A DNA stretch of 64,000 nucleotides from Solidesulfovibrio alcoholivorans DSM 5433 (GCF_000702665.1 NZ_JNJA01000002.1:530477-594476); one strand, 5' to 3'; numbered from the stretch's first letter, positions 31,362 to 39,986 are shown. Notes: generated by a model from the letters alone, not told the origin. Numbers and translations are program-made.

Positions 31362-31419
31362 GCGGCCGCGTTTTCCGGGGGGAATCCTTCTCCCCGGAAA
31401 ACGCGGCCGCATCGTTTTT
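31362..31419. terminator. Strong bidirectional terminator with 19-bp perfect stem
   Basis: Positions 31362-31380 pair perfectly with 31392-31410 across an 11-nt loop. Five T flank each side (31356-31360 as A on the minus strand, 31415-31419 on the plus strand). It separates the convergent coiled-coil gene and the ASST-like gene and should stop both transcripts. Confidence 0.88.
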
Positions 31420-32750
31420 CAGGTTCTCGAAGCGAGCGGAGACGCGGTTGCCGTGCTCCGCAGCCTGTCCAAGGCGTCCGCCAGCACGCACGCGCCCAGG
31501 CGCGCCGTCATGCCCAGGGCCGGGTTTTCGCCCGCGAGCTCCCTGCCAGCCAGGGCCGGATCGTCCGCGCCGTACCAGGTGGCGTAGAAAACCGAGCCTT
31601 CCCGGCGCGCAGCCGAGCCCTCCAGGAGCAACAGGTCGGTGTCGTAGCTCCAGCGCCTGTCCCCGTCGGGCGTGACTTCGAAAATATCGCCCGTGTCGCC
31701 CACGGTGACGAGGGTGTCGCCGTCCGGCAGGCGCTGCGCGCCGCTCATCTTGGACGAGAACATGTCCATGGGCATGGGCGCGACATAGGACCAGACGATC
31801 GCGGCGGTGCCGTCGGCCAATCCGGGCCGCGCGGTCGCCGCCTCGGGCATGGCGATTTCGAGCACCCGCGAGAACGATCCCGCCAGGCGGTCCACGCCGT
31901 TGTCGAAGACCAGGATGTGCCCTGCCCCGGGCAGGCCGTCGTCGATCCACTTGGCGTCGTGCTGGCCGAAAAGCACCTGGTCGGAGGCGTCGCCGGCGCG
32001 GTAGGCCTGGGGATTGCCGAAGCGCCAGAGCAGGTCGCCGTCCGGCCCGGCCGCCTGCGCCGTGGTCGTGCCGTGGTCCACGGCCCAGAGCTCGTTGGAG
32101 TTGCGCACGCTCACGAGCACGGTGTCGGTCGCCGCGTCGTAGTCCACGGCGTTGATGTGCGTCCAGCCGTCGGGAAAAAGCGGCCGGCCCTGGTAGTTTA
32201 CGTCGATGCGTTCGGGATGGGCGGCCACGTCGCCGTAATTGGCCTTGCCCGGGTCGCGGTCCTGGATGACGTGGTCGATGGCCCGCCACTGCCAGACCAC
32301 GATGCCGCCCGTCGCGCCCACGGGCATGACCTCCACCAGTTTGTCCGCCAAAAGCATGCCGTCGCGCAGTTCGCCCGGGTCGCGCCCCAGGGCCACGGCC
32401 TCCTCGGCCGGAATCACCTCGGCGGCGATATACAGCACGTTGCCGTTGGGCAGGATGGTGAAGTCGTGGTGCTGGAAGCTGCGCTCGCCGGCGTCGTAAT
32501 ACTGCCAGACGAGGTTGCCGTCCCAGTCGTATTCCTCGATGACGCCGCCAGTGCCGTGCAGCATGTGCTCGTCGCGGACCCTGCCCGCGCGAAACAGGTG
32601 CCCGTCGTCCGTGAGCGTGGCCGCAAGCCCTGCGGTGTAGGCGCTTTTCCAGGTATGGACCACCGCCCTGGTGTCCTGGTCGATCAGATAAGTGTAGGTG
32701 GAGTCCTGGGGTGCGACGAGGACATAGCCCGAATCTGTCGCATCTTGCAT
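31419..32750 (-). CDS. Arylsulfotransferase (ASST)-like beta-propeller protein
   Basis: About 443 residues from the ATG at 32750; a GTG 36 bases upstream is an alternative start. The sequence has propeller blades with the ASST-family pattern: SFQHHDFTILPNGNVLYIA, WTHINAVDYDAATDTVLVSVRNSNELWAVDH, LFGQHDAKW and MSGAQRLPDGDTLVTVGDTGDIFEV. ASST enzymes move sulfate between phenols and act in the periplasm, but no signal peptide is visible here. A cytoplasmic propeller with another function is possible. A methyltransferase-like gene is 54 bp upstream on the same strand. Confidence 0.68.
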   Translation of the reverse strand: MQDATDSGYVLVAPQDSTYTYLIDQDTRAVVHTWKSAYTAGLAATLTDDGHLFRAGRVRDEHMLHGTGGVIEEYDWDGNLVWQYYDAGERSFQHHDFTILPNGNVLYIAAEVIPAEEAVALGRDPGELRDGMLLADKLVEVMPVGATGGIVVWQWRAIDHVIQDRDPGKANYGDVAAHPERIDVNYQGRPLFPDGWTHINAVDYDAATDTVLVSVRNSNELWAVDHGTTTAQAAGPDGDLLWRFGNPQAYRAGDASDQVLFGQHDAKWIDDGLPGAGHILVFDNGVDRLAGSFSRVLEIAMPEAATARPGLADGTAAIVWSYVAPMPMDMFSSKMSGAQRLPDGDTLVTVGDTGDIFEVTPDGDRRWSYDTDLLLLEGSAARREGSVFYATWYGADDPALAGRELAGENPALGMTARLGACVLADALDRLRSTATASPLASRT

Positions 32751-32804
32751 GGCGCGGCTCCGGCCGGCAGAGTATCGCGGCAGCACGGACGCCGCGTACC
32801 CAGG

Positions 32805-33629
32805 TTACGCCATCGCGCGCGAATTTTCCAGATGCCGGTTCCAGGCGGCGGCGAAATCCGTGTAGCCCGCCACGCGGTTGTGCCGGTCGTAGGCCAGGGA
32901 CTCCTCGGGGCGCGGGGCGATGCGCCAGATCCAGGAACGCTCGGGCGGCGGCAGGGCCACGCCTTCCAGGGCGTCGCGGCTTTCGAGGATCGTCTCGCCG
33001 TCGGCGCGTTCCCAGGCCGTGTCGCATACGAGGCAGGCGCGGCCGGGCTGGCGGGCCAGCCAGTCGAAATGCGCGGTGACGAGGCCCGAAAGAAACGCCT
33101 CGCGCGCCGCGTCGGGCACCTTGCGCCCGAGCAGGGCGTAAAACGGAATGGCCAGCTGGGAGGCCAGGTTGACCGAGGCCGTGAATTCCGGGCGCAGGCC
33201 GGGCACGGGGTCCGGTGGCGATGCGGGGTCGGGCAGGGGGGCACGGCGTTTGGCCGACTCCCGCGCCGCGCGCGCCACGCCCGTGGCGTCGGCCGCGACC
33301 AGGCGCACGTTGTGATGCTCGCGGGCCAGGCGGCGGGCCGCACGCGGGTGGTGGACGTCCACAAGCACCACTGTGGCGAAGCGCGCGGCAAGCTCGGCCA
33401 CGGGCACGTCCAGGCAGGCCCCGGACCCCAGGATCAGGGCCGTCCCCCCCCCGGGGCACGCCTGCGCGGCATCGAGGATGCAGTGCCGCGTGGCCTCCAG
33501 GTGGGACGCCCAGGCCTGCCGGCAACGACGGTGGCGGGCGTCGATGGACACCGCTTCCCGGTCCTGGTCGAGGCTTCGCGCCAGGGCCGAACCCCGGTCG
33601 CGCCACAAGGCGAAGAGTTCGCGCAGCAT
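32805..33629 (-). CDS. SAM-dependent methyltransferase-like protein
   Basis: The 274-residue protein starts MLRELFALWRDRGSAL after AGGAGG. Residues about 45-115 look like a Rossmann methyltransferase core: ALILGSGACLDVPVAELAARFATVVLVDVHHPRAARRLA, with VRLVAADATG following. The rest is less typical, with a Trp-rich C-terminal end. No substrate can be inferred. It precedes the ASST-like gene and is divergent from the DUF2092 gene. Confidence 0.6.
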   Translation of the reverse strand: MLRELFALWRDRGSALARSLDQDREAVSIDARHRRCRQAWASHLEATRHCILDAAQACPGGGTALILGSGACLDVPVAELAARFATVVLVDVHHPRAARRLAREHHNVRLVAADATGVARAARESAKRRAPLPDPASPPDPVPGLRPEFTASVNLASQLAIPFYALLGRKVPDAAREAFLSGLVTAHFDWLARQPGRACLVCDTAWERADGETILESRDALEGVALPPPERSWIWRIAPRPEESLAYDRHNRVAGYTDFAAAWNRHLENSRAMA

Positions 33630-33692
33630 GTCGCCTCCTCGTGCGGCAGTAAACCAGCCCGGCCTTGCCCGCAAGCCGCGTTTCCGGATTCC

Positions 33693-33721
33693 TTGACACC
33701 CGGTCCCCGGGCTTCTAGGGT
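33693..33721 (+). promoter_or_regulatory. Sigma-70 promoter for the DUF2092 gene pair
   Basis: A perfect TTGACA (33693-33698), 17 bp, TAGGGT (33716-33721), 58 bp before the ATG at 33780. The AAGGAGG-type ribosome-binding site is at about 33768-33774. Confidence 0.65.
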
Positions 33722-33779
33722 GAAAATACGAGCAAAACGGTTCGCCGCGACCGGAAGGCGGGCCGGCAAGGAGGGTTTC

Positions 33780-34574
33780 ATGCGCAACCTGTGTTGTCTT
33801 TTTGGCCTGCTCCTGCTGCTGGCCGCACCGGCCGCCTTTGCCGCCGAGGCGGGCGGGCAGCCGCAAGCCGCGCCCGAGGCCAAAACCCCGGACCTCGCGC
33901 CCGAGGCCGCCGCACCCATGGCCGCCATGTGCGACTACCTCAAAGCGCGGCCGAGCTTCACCTTCACCGCCGAGGTGGAAACCGACAAGGTCTATCCCAA
34001 CGGCCAGACCATCCAGGTTTCCCGCACGGCCAAAGTCGCGGTCAAGCGCCCTGACAAGGCCTATTCCCACGTGGTCGGCGACGACCGCGACCGGGTCTTC
34101 ATCTACGACGGCAAAACCGTCACCGTGGCCGACCTGGACCGGGGCGTCTACGCCGTGACCGACGCGCCGCCGACCCTGGACGCCACCATCGACATGCTCG
34201 AGGAAAAATACGGACTGAGCGCTCCGCTCGGCGACGTGATCTACGGCGACCCCTGCGCCGCGCTGCTCGAACACGTGCGCACAGGCGACTGCGTGGGCAC
34301 TCACCAGGCCGTGGGCAAGGCCTGCGACCACCTGGCCTTCACCCAGAAGGCCCTGGACTGGCAGATGTGGGTGGAGAAGGGCAAGACCCCGTTGCCCCGC
34401 AAATTCGTCATCACGGACAAGGAAATCATGGGCTGGCCCCAATACCAGGTGACGTTCACGGACTGGGACGTGGCCCCGCACCTGGCTGCCGGGCTCTTTA
34501 CCTTCAAGCCCCTCGAAGGGATGCGCCGCATCGATTTCCTGCCCATGCTCGAAAACTCGGACAAAACCAAGTGA
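33780..34574 (+). CDS. DUF2092 family periplasmic protein
   Basis: The 264-residue protein has a signal peptide ending near AAFAAEA. The mature domain matches DUF2092: MCDYLKARPSFTFTAEVETDKVYPNGQ, VAVKRPDKAY, FIYDGKTVTVADLDRGVYAV and KFVITDKEIMGWPQYQV. The family has a lipoprotein-carrier (LolA/VioE-like) type of fold by resemblance, but its role is not established. The Gly/Pro-rich gene follows 7 bp later, and the pair is likely one transcript. Confidence 0.75.
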   Translation: MRNLCCLFGLLLLLAAPAAFAAEAGGQPQAAPEAKTPDLAPEAAAPMAAMCDYLKARPSFTFTAEVETDKVYPNGQTIQVSRTAKVAVKRPDKAYSHVVGDDRDRVFIYDGKTVTVADLDRGVYAVTDAPPTLDATIDMLEEKYGLSAPLGDVIYGDPCAALLEHVRTGDCVGTHQAVGKACDHLAFTQKALDWQMWVEKGKTPLPRKFVITDKEIMGWPQYQVTFTDWDVAPHLAAGLFTFKPLEGMRRIDFLPMLENSDKTK

Positions 34575-34581
34575 GGCGGCC

Positions 34582-35262
34582 ATGATGCAACGTATTTCCC
34601 TTCGGCGGCGCGCTTCCACGGTTCTCGTGTTCCTGGCGGCGCTTTCGCTCGTGTGCGACGCTTCCCTGCTGCCGATTTTCTCCGGGCTTTCCACGGCCAC
34701 GGCCGAGGCCCGCATGGGCGGCGGCGGTCCCCATCCCGGGGGCGGCGGCGGACCGCATTTCGGCGGCGGCGGCCCCCGTTCGCCCGCGCCCGCTCCCGGC
34801 GGACTGCGCTTCGGCGGCGGGCCACCGGTCGCGCCCCGGCCCTCGGTGCGTCCTCCCGCCGCGCCCCGGCCCGGCGGCCCCGGCTTCGCTCCCGTGCCCG
34901 GTCCCGTGCCCGTAGCCCCCGGCTTCGCGCCGCGCCCGCCCGCGCCCATCGGCGCGCCCGTGCCCGGCTTCGGCCCCGGGCCGCGTCCGCCCGTCCCTGT
35001 GCCCGGCCCCCGTCCGGGGTACCCGGTGCCTGTTCCCGGGCCGCGTCCGGGATATCCCGTGCCAGTGCCCGTGCCTGTTGGTCCGCGCCCGCCCATCGGC
35101 CCCGGGCCGTGGCTCTGGACGCTGCCGGCGGCCGCCGTGGCCCTCACCGTGGCCGGCGTCACCTACTATAATTACCAAAATACCTGCTACATCGAACAAT
35201 ACCAGGGTGACCGCGTGGTCTACGTGCCCGTCAAGGGCCCCTGCCCGCCTCCCGGCTATTAG
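34582..35262 (+). CDS. Gly/Pro-rich exported protein of unknown function
   Basis: The 226-residue protein has an N-terminal signal or anchor segment (about 10-42). A low-complexity Gly/His/Pro region follows (45-165) with PGPRPGYPVPV repeated twice. A second hydrophobic segment (about 168-188) precedes a short C-terminal tail, YYNYQNTCYIEQYQGDRVVYVPV. It follows the DUF2092 gene by 7 bp. I do not recognise the family; a cell-envelope location is likely. Confidence 0.68.
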   Translation: MMQRISLRRRASTVLVFLAALSLVCDASLLPIFSGLSTATAEARMGGGGPHPGGGGGPHFGGGGPRSPAPAPGGLRFGGGPPVAPRPSVRPPAAPRPGGPGFAPVPGPVPVAPGFAPRPPAPIGAPVPGFGPGPRPPVPVPGPRPGYPVPVPGPRPGYPVPVPVPVGPRPPIGPGPWLWTLPAAAVALTVAGVTYYNYQNTCYIEQYQGDRVVYVPVKGPCPPPGY

Positions 35263-35292
35263 GAAGAGGGAGAACGGAAAAAGACGAAGAAT

Positions 35293-35340
35293 GCCCCCGG
35301 CGTCCAGGAGGGGCCGAGGGCCCCTCCTGGACCACCCCGA
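35293..35340. repeat. Dispersed palindromic 3' element, copy C
   Basis: This copy lies 30 bp downstream of the Gly/Pro-rich gene. On the plus strand it has GCCCCCGGCGTCC, AGGAGGGG, a 7-nt loop, CCCCTCCT and GGACCACCCC. Both arms extend to GTCCAGGAGGGG/CCCCTCCTGGAC. It has the same orientation relative to its upstream gene as copies A and B. Confidence 0.85.
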
Positions 35341-35370
35341 TAGGGGAATATCCTGGCCTGGAAAAAGGAA

Positions 35371-36474
35371 TCAGAGCAGAAGCAACAGGGACGGCAGGGC
35401 CAGTCCCAGGGCGCAGCCGAGGAACAGGGCGGGGGACGGCGCAAAGGGACAGGGCGCGTCCTTGCGGGGAAGCGCCAGGGCCTGCCCGGCGGCGTAGGCC
35501 GTGACCAGTCCGGCCAGCCGGCCGAAAAGGTCGCCGCCGGCGGCGGCGAAGGCCAGGAGCAGGCCAAGCAGCGCGGCCCCATCGGCAAGGCCCATGACTG
35601 TGGGAATGCTGTTTTCGTGCCCGGGCTGCGCCGCGCCGGGTCTGCACAGGAAAAGGATCGCGGCAAGCCCGGCCGCAAGGAGCGGCAGGCACGCCGTGAG
35701 CACGGCGGCAATCCCCCGCGCGGCCAGGGCGGCGCGGGGGGGCGCGGTCGGGATGTCCGTTGCGGCGCGGCCCCATTCCATGGCGGCGAAGCGCGCATCG
35801 ATGATGGCCGAAAGCGGCAGGACGAGTACGAAGGCGAAGGCCAGCAGCGGCAGCCACGTCTCCATGTGCCGTCGCTTGTCTGGCGCGCCGGCGGCGCACA
35901 ACACCCCGGCCAGGCAGCAGCCGATGCCTGCGTCGAGGCTGGCGTTTAAGGGCGAGAGCTTAGGGACGGCCACCCACTGCACGAAGGCCGCGCCGAGCGC
36001 CGTGCCGAGAGCGAGGCTTGCGGCAAGAGGCAGGCGCGGCGGCGTGGGCTGGCGCTTCCCGACGCTGGCGGTGAAGGCGAGCCCTGCGCCGAGGCAGATG
36101 CAAAGGGGCAGCATGGCGGCAAACGCCGCGAGCACGACGAGCGCCACGCCTGATGCGGCACCGCTTTCGCTCGGCAGCGGCCGCACTGCGGCGCGCAGCA
36201 CGAATAGCGAAAAGGGCAGGCACAAGGCGAGGAGCCCGAGCATCGGGGCCAGGAGGTCGGCCGGGTCGCTGCGCGCGGTGAAACGCGGCGCAAGGCGCAA
36301 TCCCATGGCGAGGCCCAGGGGGAAGACGGCCAGGGCCAGGCCCGTGGCGGGCGCGTTGCCGCCGAAGGCCAGGAGCAGGTCGCGGGCGATCAGGCAGGCC
36401 ATGGCCGCGCCGGAAAAGCCGAGGGCCAGGGCGGCCGGCGTGGGCCGGCCCGTGGGGCAGGGACAGTTTTTCAT
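35371..36474 (-). CDS. Polytopic membrane protein of unknown function
   Basis: The 367-residue protein consists of about ten hydrophobic segments joined by short loops, mainly Ala/Leu/Gly. Layout is reminiscent of the membrane half of spermidine-synthase-like or MFS-type proteins, but no diagnostic motif is visible. Its ATG overlaps the stop of the MscS-cNMP channel gene (ATGA), so the two proteins are probably made together. Confidence 0.65.
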   Translation of the reverse strand: MKNCPCPTGRPTPAALALGFSGAAMACLIARDLLLAFGGNAPATGLALAVFPLGLAMGLRLAPRFTARSDPADLLAPMLGLLALCLPFSLFVLRAAVRPLPSESGAASGVALVVLAAFAAMLPLCICLGAGLAFTASVGKRQPTPPRLPLAASLALGTALGAAFVQWVAVPKLSPLNASLDAGIGCCLAGVLCAAGAPDKRRHMETWLPLLAFAFVLVLPLSAIIDARFAAMEWGRAATDIPTAPPRAALAARGIAAVLTACLPLLAAGLAAILFLCRPGAAQPGHENSIPTVMGLADGAALLGLLLAFAAAGGDLFGRLAGLVTAYAAGQALALPRKDAPCPFAPSPALFLGCALGLALPSLLLLL

Positions 36475-37988
36475 AAAAACAGTTTGCAGAAGCGGGCAAA
36501 AAGGTTGGTGGCTTCTTCCGCGGCCTCGGGCGCGGCGGCGCTGCGGTTGGCTGCGGCGCGGGCGGTGAAGATCGCCCGCACCCGGTCGATGATTTCAGGG
36601 TGGCGCGCAAGGACCATGCGGAAGCCCTCGCGGTCCACTTCCAGGCAGCGCGTCTGTTCCACGGCCCGGATGTCGGCCTGGCGCGGTTCCCCCGTGAGGA
36701 GCGCCATCTCGCCGAAAATCTGCCCGGCCGACAGCCGCGCCACTTCCTTGGCGCCGATCACGACCGCGACCTGTCCGGACAGGATGAAGCTCATGGTCGT
36801 GCCGCCTTCGCCCTTGGTCATGATGGTCTGGCCGGGCGCGAACTGGCGCACCACCGAGGCGCGGGCCAGCATTTCCATGTCGGCGTCGGTCATGCCCGAC
36901 AGCAATTCCACATCTGCCAGGGCGGCAAGTCCCTCCGGCCTGCCCCGCTCGGGGTCGGGCGCATCCATGACCACGCGGCGTGTCGGGGCCGGTATTTCGA
37001 TGCCGCGCTCCAGGAACTGGTACCATACGCCCGAGAGCACGGCGTCGGCGGCGGCCAGGCGGCCGTTGAAGCCGCTTATGTGGTAGATCGCCGAATAGAC
37101 GAGGCGATCGGCCTGGATCTCGTGGAGCCGGGCTACGGGCGGCGGGTTCCTGGCCACGCCTTCGGCCCGGGACAGCGCCGTCAGTATGGCTGATTTGACC
37201 TTGACCGGCGGCGCGTCCAGGGGCGCGGGCACGTAGAGGATCTGACGCAGCAGTGCTGTCGGCCGGTTGTAGTTGACGAGCCGGTCCTTGGCCACGGCGT
37301 TGTTGGGCAAGAGCACTTCGTTGCTGTCAAGGGTCACGACCTTGGTGTAGCGCCAGGTGACTTCCGTCACCTTGCCCTCGACGTCGCCGGCGCGTATCCA
37401 GTCGCCTTCCTGGAAGGGTTTTTCGACTTGCAGGAGCAGGCCGGAAAAAAGGCTGCCGATGGTGTCCTGCATGGACAGGCCGATGACCGCGGTGAGGATG
37501 GCCGAGGACGTGAGCAGCGAACCGATCTGGATATCGGTGAGCTGACGCAGGCCGAGGCCGATGGTCACGGCCAGGATGCAGAATTTGAGCAGGTCCTGGA
37601 GGATGTGCCGGCCGTGTCCGCCCGTGGCGCGCGCGGAGGCCAGCTTGAAGTAGACGTAGTCCACGGCCTGGCAGGCCGCCAGGAAGCCCATGGCCAGGGC
37701 GGCGACGGTGAAGGCCGTTTTGCCCTGGGCGGCGGCGTGTTCGGGCAGCGACGTCTCGAGCGACCAGAGCAGGGCGAGCCCCGACAGCCAGCGCAGAAGC
37801 CCGGCCAGGGAGCGGCTGATGACGTTGCGGCGGCGCAGGAACGACAACAGCGCGGCCACGGCGAGAAACGCGGCGGCAAAGCCGGCCAGTTTGGGGCCGA
37901 CGTTGACAGCCTGACGGCCGGCGTCGGCGAGCATTCCGGGCAATGTGGCGAGTTCGGGCATGAGAACGGCGTCGCTCCTTGGCGGCAT
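36471..37988 (-). CDS. MscS-family channel with C-terminal cyclic-nucleotide-binding domain
   Basis: The 505-residue protein has four hydrophobic N-terminal segments. The MscS pore/beta domain follows (about 145-260, with SAILTAVIGLSMQDTIGSLFSGLLLQVEKPFQEGDWI and VLLPNNAV). A cNMP-binding domain ends the protein (about 375-480, with IFGEMALLTGEPRQADIRAVEQT). This is the bCNG architecture, where cyclic nucleotides may gate an MscS-like pore. An inner ATG at 37961 is an alternative start; neither has a well-placed ribosome-binding site. It is followed by an overlapping membrane-protein gene. Confidence 0.88.
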   Translation of the reverse strand: MPPRSDAVLMPELATLPGMLADAGRQAVNVGPKLAGFAAAFLAVAALLSFLRRRNVISRSLAGLLRWLSGLALLWSLETSLPEHAAAQGKTAFTVAALAMGFLAACQAVDYVYFKLASARATGGHGRHILQDLLKFCILAVTIGLGLRQLTDIQIGSLLTSSAILTAVIGLSMQDTIGSLFSGLLLQVEKPFQEGDWIRAGDVEGKVTEVTWRYTKVVTLDSNEVLLPNNAVAKDRLVNYNRPTALLRQILYVPAPLDAPPVKVKSAILTALSRAEGVARNPPPVARLHEIQADRLVYSAIYHISGFNGRLAAADAVLSGVWYQFLERGIEIPAPTRRVVMDAPDPERGRPEGLAALADVELLSGMTDADMEMLARASVVRQFAPGQTIMTKGEGGTTMSFILSGQVAVVIGAKEVARLSAGQIFGEMALLTGEPRQADIRAVEQTRCLEVDREGFRMVLARHPEIIDRVRAIFTARAAANRSAAAPEAAEEATNLFARFCKLFL

Positions 37989-38051
37989 CCTGCGCTTTTA
38001 CGTTGCCCCTGTCCCTGCGTCAACGCGGGGCCGAACAAGGAAGGTGTTCCG

Positions 38052-38879
38052 GTGTCCAAGAAGAAATCGCGTTCGCGTCCCGACCCGGCGAGCCTCGGCC
38101 TGCCCTGCACGGGCGTGGAGAGCCATGCCCATCTGGACATGGGCGAATACGACGAGGAGGGCGTCGGCGCGGTCCTTGACCGCGCGGCGGCGGCGGGTGT
38201 CGCCCGCGTCGGCAACGTCTTTCTCGGCCCGGCGGCCTATCTGGCGCACCGGGAGCTTTTCGCCGAACGGGCGGAGGTGTTTTTCCTGCTCGGCGTGCAT
38301 CCCTGCGACGCGGCCAAGGCGTCTCCCGGTGACGTGGCGGCCATGGCGGAGGCGTTTGCCGGCGACGCGCGGTTGCGCGCGGTAGGCGAGATCGGCCTCG
38401 ACTACTACTGGGATGCGTCCACGGCCGCGACGCAACAGGCGCTATTGCGCGAACAGCTCGCCCTGACCCGGGAACTCGACGTGCCGGCGGTCATCCACAG
38501 CCGCGACGCGGCGGCCGACACCCTGGCCGTGCTCGACGATATGGGGTTTCGCGACCGTCCGCTGGTGTGGCACTGCTTCGGCGGCGGCGCGGACCTTGCC
38601 GCCGCAATTTTTTCGCGCGGCTGGACGCTCTCCATCCCCGGCCCGGTGACCTATGCCAAAAATACGGACCTTGCGGCGGCCGTCGCGGCCATGGACCTGT
38701 CACGCGTGCTGCTGGAGACGGATTCCCCGTATCTCGCGCCCGAGCCCTGGCGCGGCAAGCGCAACGAGCCGGCGTTCCTGGCGTTCACCTGCCTGCGCGT
38801 GGCCGAGCTTATGGGCCGCGACCCGGCCGAGGTCTGGCGCGCGACCGGCGATAACGCACGGCGGGTGTTCGGGCTGTAG
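38052..38879 (+). CDS. TatD-family metal-dependent hydrolase
   Basis: TatD proteins are metal-dependent DNases or hydrolases with a TIM-barrel fold. The 275-residue protein starts at a GTG preceded by AAGGAAGG. It has the metal motifs SHAHLD (near 26), GVHP, GEIGLDYYWD, VIHSRDA, HCFGG and ETDSPYLAPEPWRGKRNEP. It is followed by an AT-rich segment with the mrr gene. The subfamily function (DNase or other) is open. Confidence 0.9.
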   Translation: MSKKKSRSRPDPASLGLPCTGVESHAHLDMGEYDEEGVGAVLDRAAAAGVARVGNVFLGPAAYLAHRELFAERAEVFFLLGVHPCDAAKASPGDVAAMAEAFAGDARLRAVGEIGLDYYWDASTAATQQALLREQLALTRELDVPAVIHSRDAAADTLAVLDDMGFRDRPLVWHCFGGGADLAAAIFSRGWTLSIPGPVTYAKNTDLAAAVAAMDLSRVLLETDSPYLAPEPWRGKRNEPAFLAFTCLRVAELMGRDPAEVWRATGDNARRVFGL

Positions 38880-39930
38880 ATAAAAGACTCATGTCTCATG
38901 ACATGTATTTCTTGCTTTTGTAAGAAGTCGGCCTCGCTTGCCGAGAGGATTGATTTATTGTTAATCTTGTAACGCAGAGCTTGTGTCCCAGCGTTGCGCG
39001 AAGGGGTGGGGAGATGCCAGTTCCTGACTTCCAATCGATTATGTTGCCTCTGCTCGATTGTTTCAAGGATCGTAAAGAGCATTCAAATGATGCCATAAAT
39101 GAGTGCTTGGCGCGATATTTTAATCTTACTAATGAAGAAATGAGCCAACTTCTCCCTAGTGGAAAACAGCGCGTTTTTGGGAATCGCGTAGCTTGGGCAA
39201 AAACAAATTTGAAGCAAGCTGGATTGATTGAGTCGACAGGGAGAGGACTTTATAGAATCTTGCCTAAAGGTGAGGCAGTTCTCGCCGAGAATCCGTCATC
39301 GCTCAGTATAAAGTATCTCATGAAGTTCCCCGGGTTTAGAAATTTTCGAGAAGGGAAAGTCAAGACAGGGCAGAGTGATGCTGGTGAGAATTGCAATGAG
39401 GGCAAAACGCCTCAGGAATATATTGACATTGGGTATGAAAAAATATTGCACAGGCTGTCTGATGAGCTTATAGAAACAATAAGGAAAAGCTCTCCGTATT
39501 TTTTTTGAAAAATTGGTTATCGATCTTGTGTTGGCCATGGGTTATGGCGGGTCGCGACAAGATGCTGGGGCGCTGACGGGAAAGAGCGCAGACGAAGGAA
39601 TAGATGGCGTAATTAATGAAGATAGATTGGGATTGGATGTTATTTATATCCAAGCGAAGAAGTGGACAGCCCCTGTTGGTCGTCCTGAAATACAAAAATT
39701 TGCGGGAGCGCTGTTGGGAAAGAAAGCACGAAAGGGAATATTTATAACAACATCGTCTTTCACGAAAGAGGCTGTGGAATTTGCGCGATCATTGGAAGCT
39801 AAAATAATACTTGTTGATGGGTCGATACTTACAGAATTGATGATAGAGTATGGGGTTGGCGTGTCTGTTGTGCAACAATATGAAATTAAGAAAATTGATT
39901 TTGATTATTTTATGGAAGAGCAATAACTTT
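38880..39930 (+). other. AT-rich island between tatD and the DASS transporter
   Basis: Base composition falls sharply to AT-rich between the tatD-type stop and about 39930. Codon use inside it (AAA, ATA, GAT, TTT) is unlike all neighbours. The only gene is the split mrr. Upstream (38880-39013) there is a CATGTC/GACATG inverted repeat, and no transposase, integrase or flanking direct repeat is visible. The contrast suggests recent acquisition. Confidence 0.75.
39014..39926 (+). pseudogene. mrr: Mrr-type restriction endonuclease split by a frameshift in a T8 tract
   Basis: Frame 1 (39014-39508) gives the Mrr N-terminal winged-helix domain and ends SPYFF then TGA. Frame 2, open from 39507 to 39926, continues EKLVIDLVLAMGYGGSRQDAG and the nuclease domain with DEGIDG and YIQAKKW (the Asp and Gln-x-Lys of the PD-(D/E)xK-like site). 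Removing one T from the eight at 39499-39506 restores one 303-residue protein, the usual Mrr length (304 in E. coli). So this is a gene with a single-base shift, not a decayed remnant. It could be phase-variable, rescued by slippage, inactive, or a sequencing error. Confidence 0.85.
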
Positions 39931-39952
39931 GTTTTAAGGACGTTGCTTAGAG

Positions 39953-39986
39953 AAAGCCCCCGCGGCACAGGGCCGCGGGGGCTTTT
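39953..39986. terminator. Bidirectional terminator between mrr and the DASS gene
   Basis: An 11-bp perfect stem (39956-39966 with 39972-39982) is flanked by AAA on the left and TTTT on the right. It can end both the plus-strand mrr and the minus-strand transporter transcript. Confidence 0.85.
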
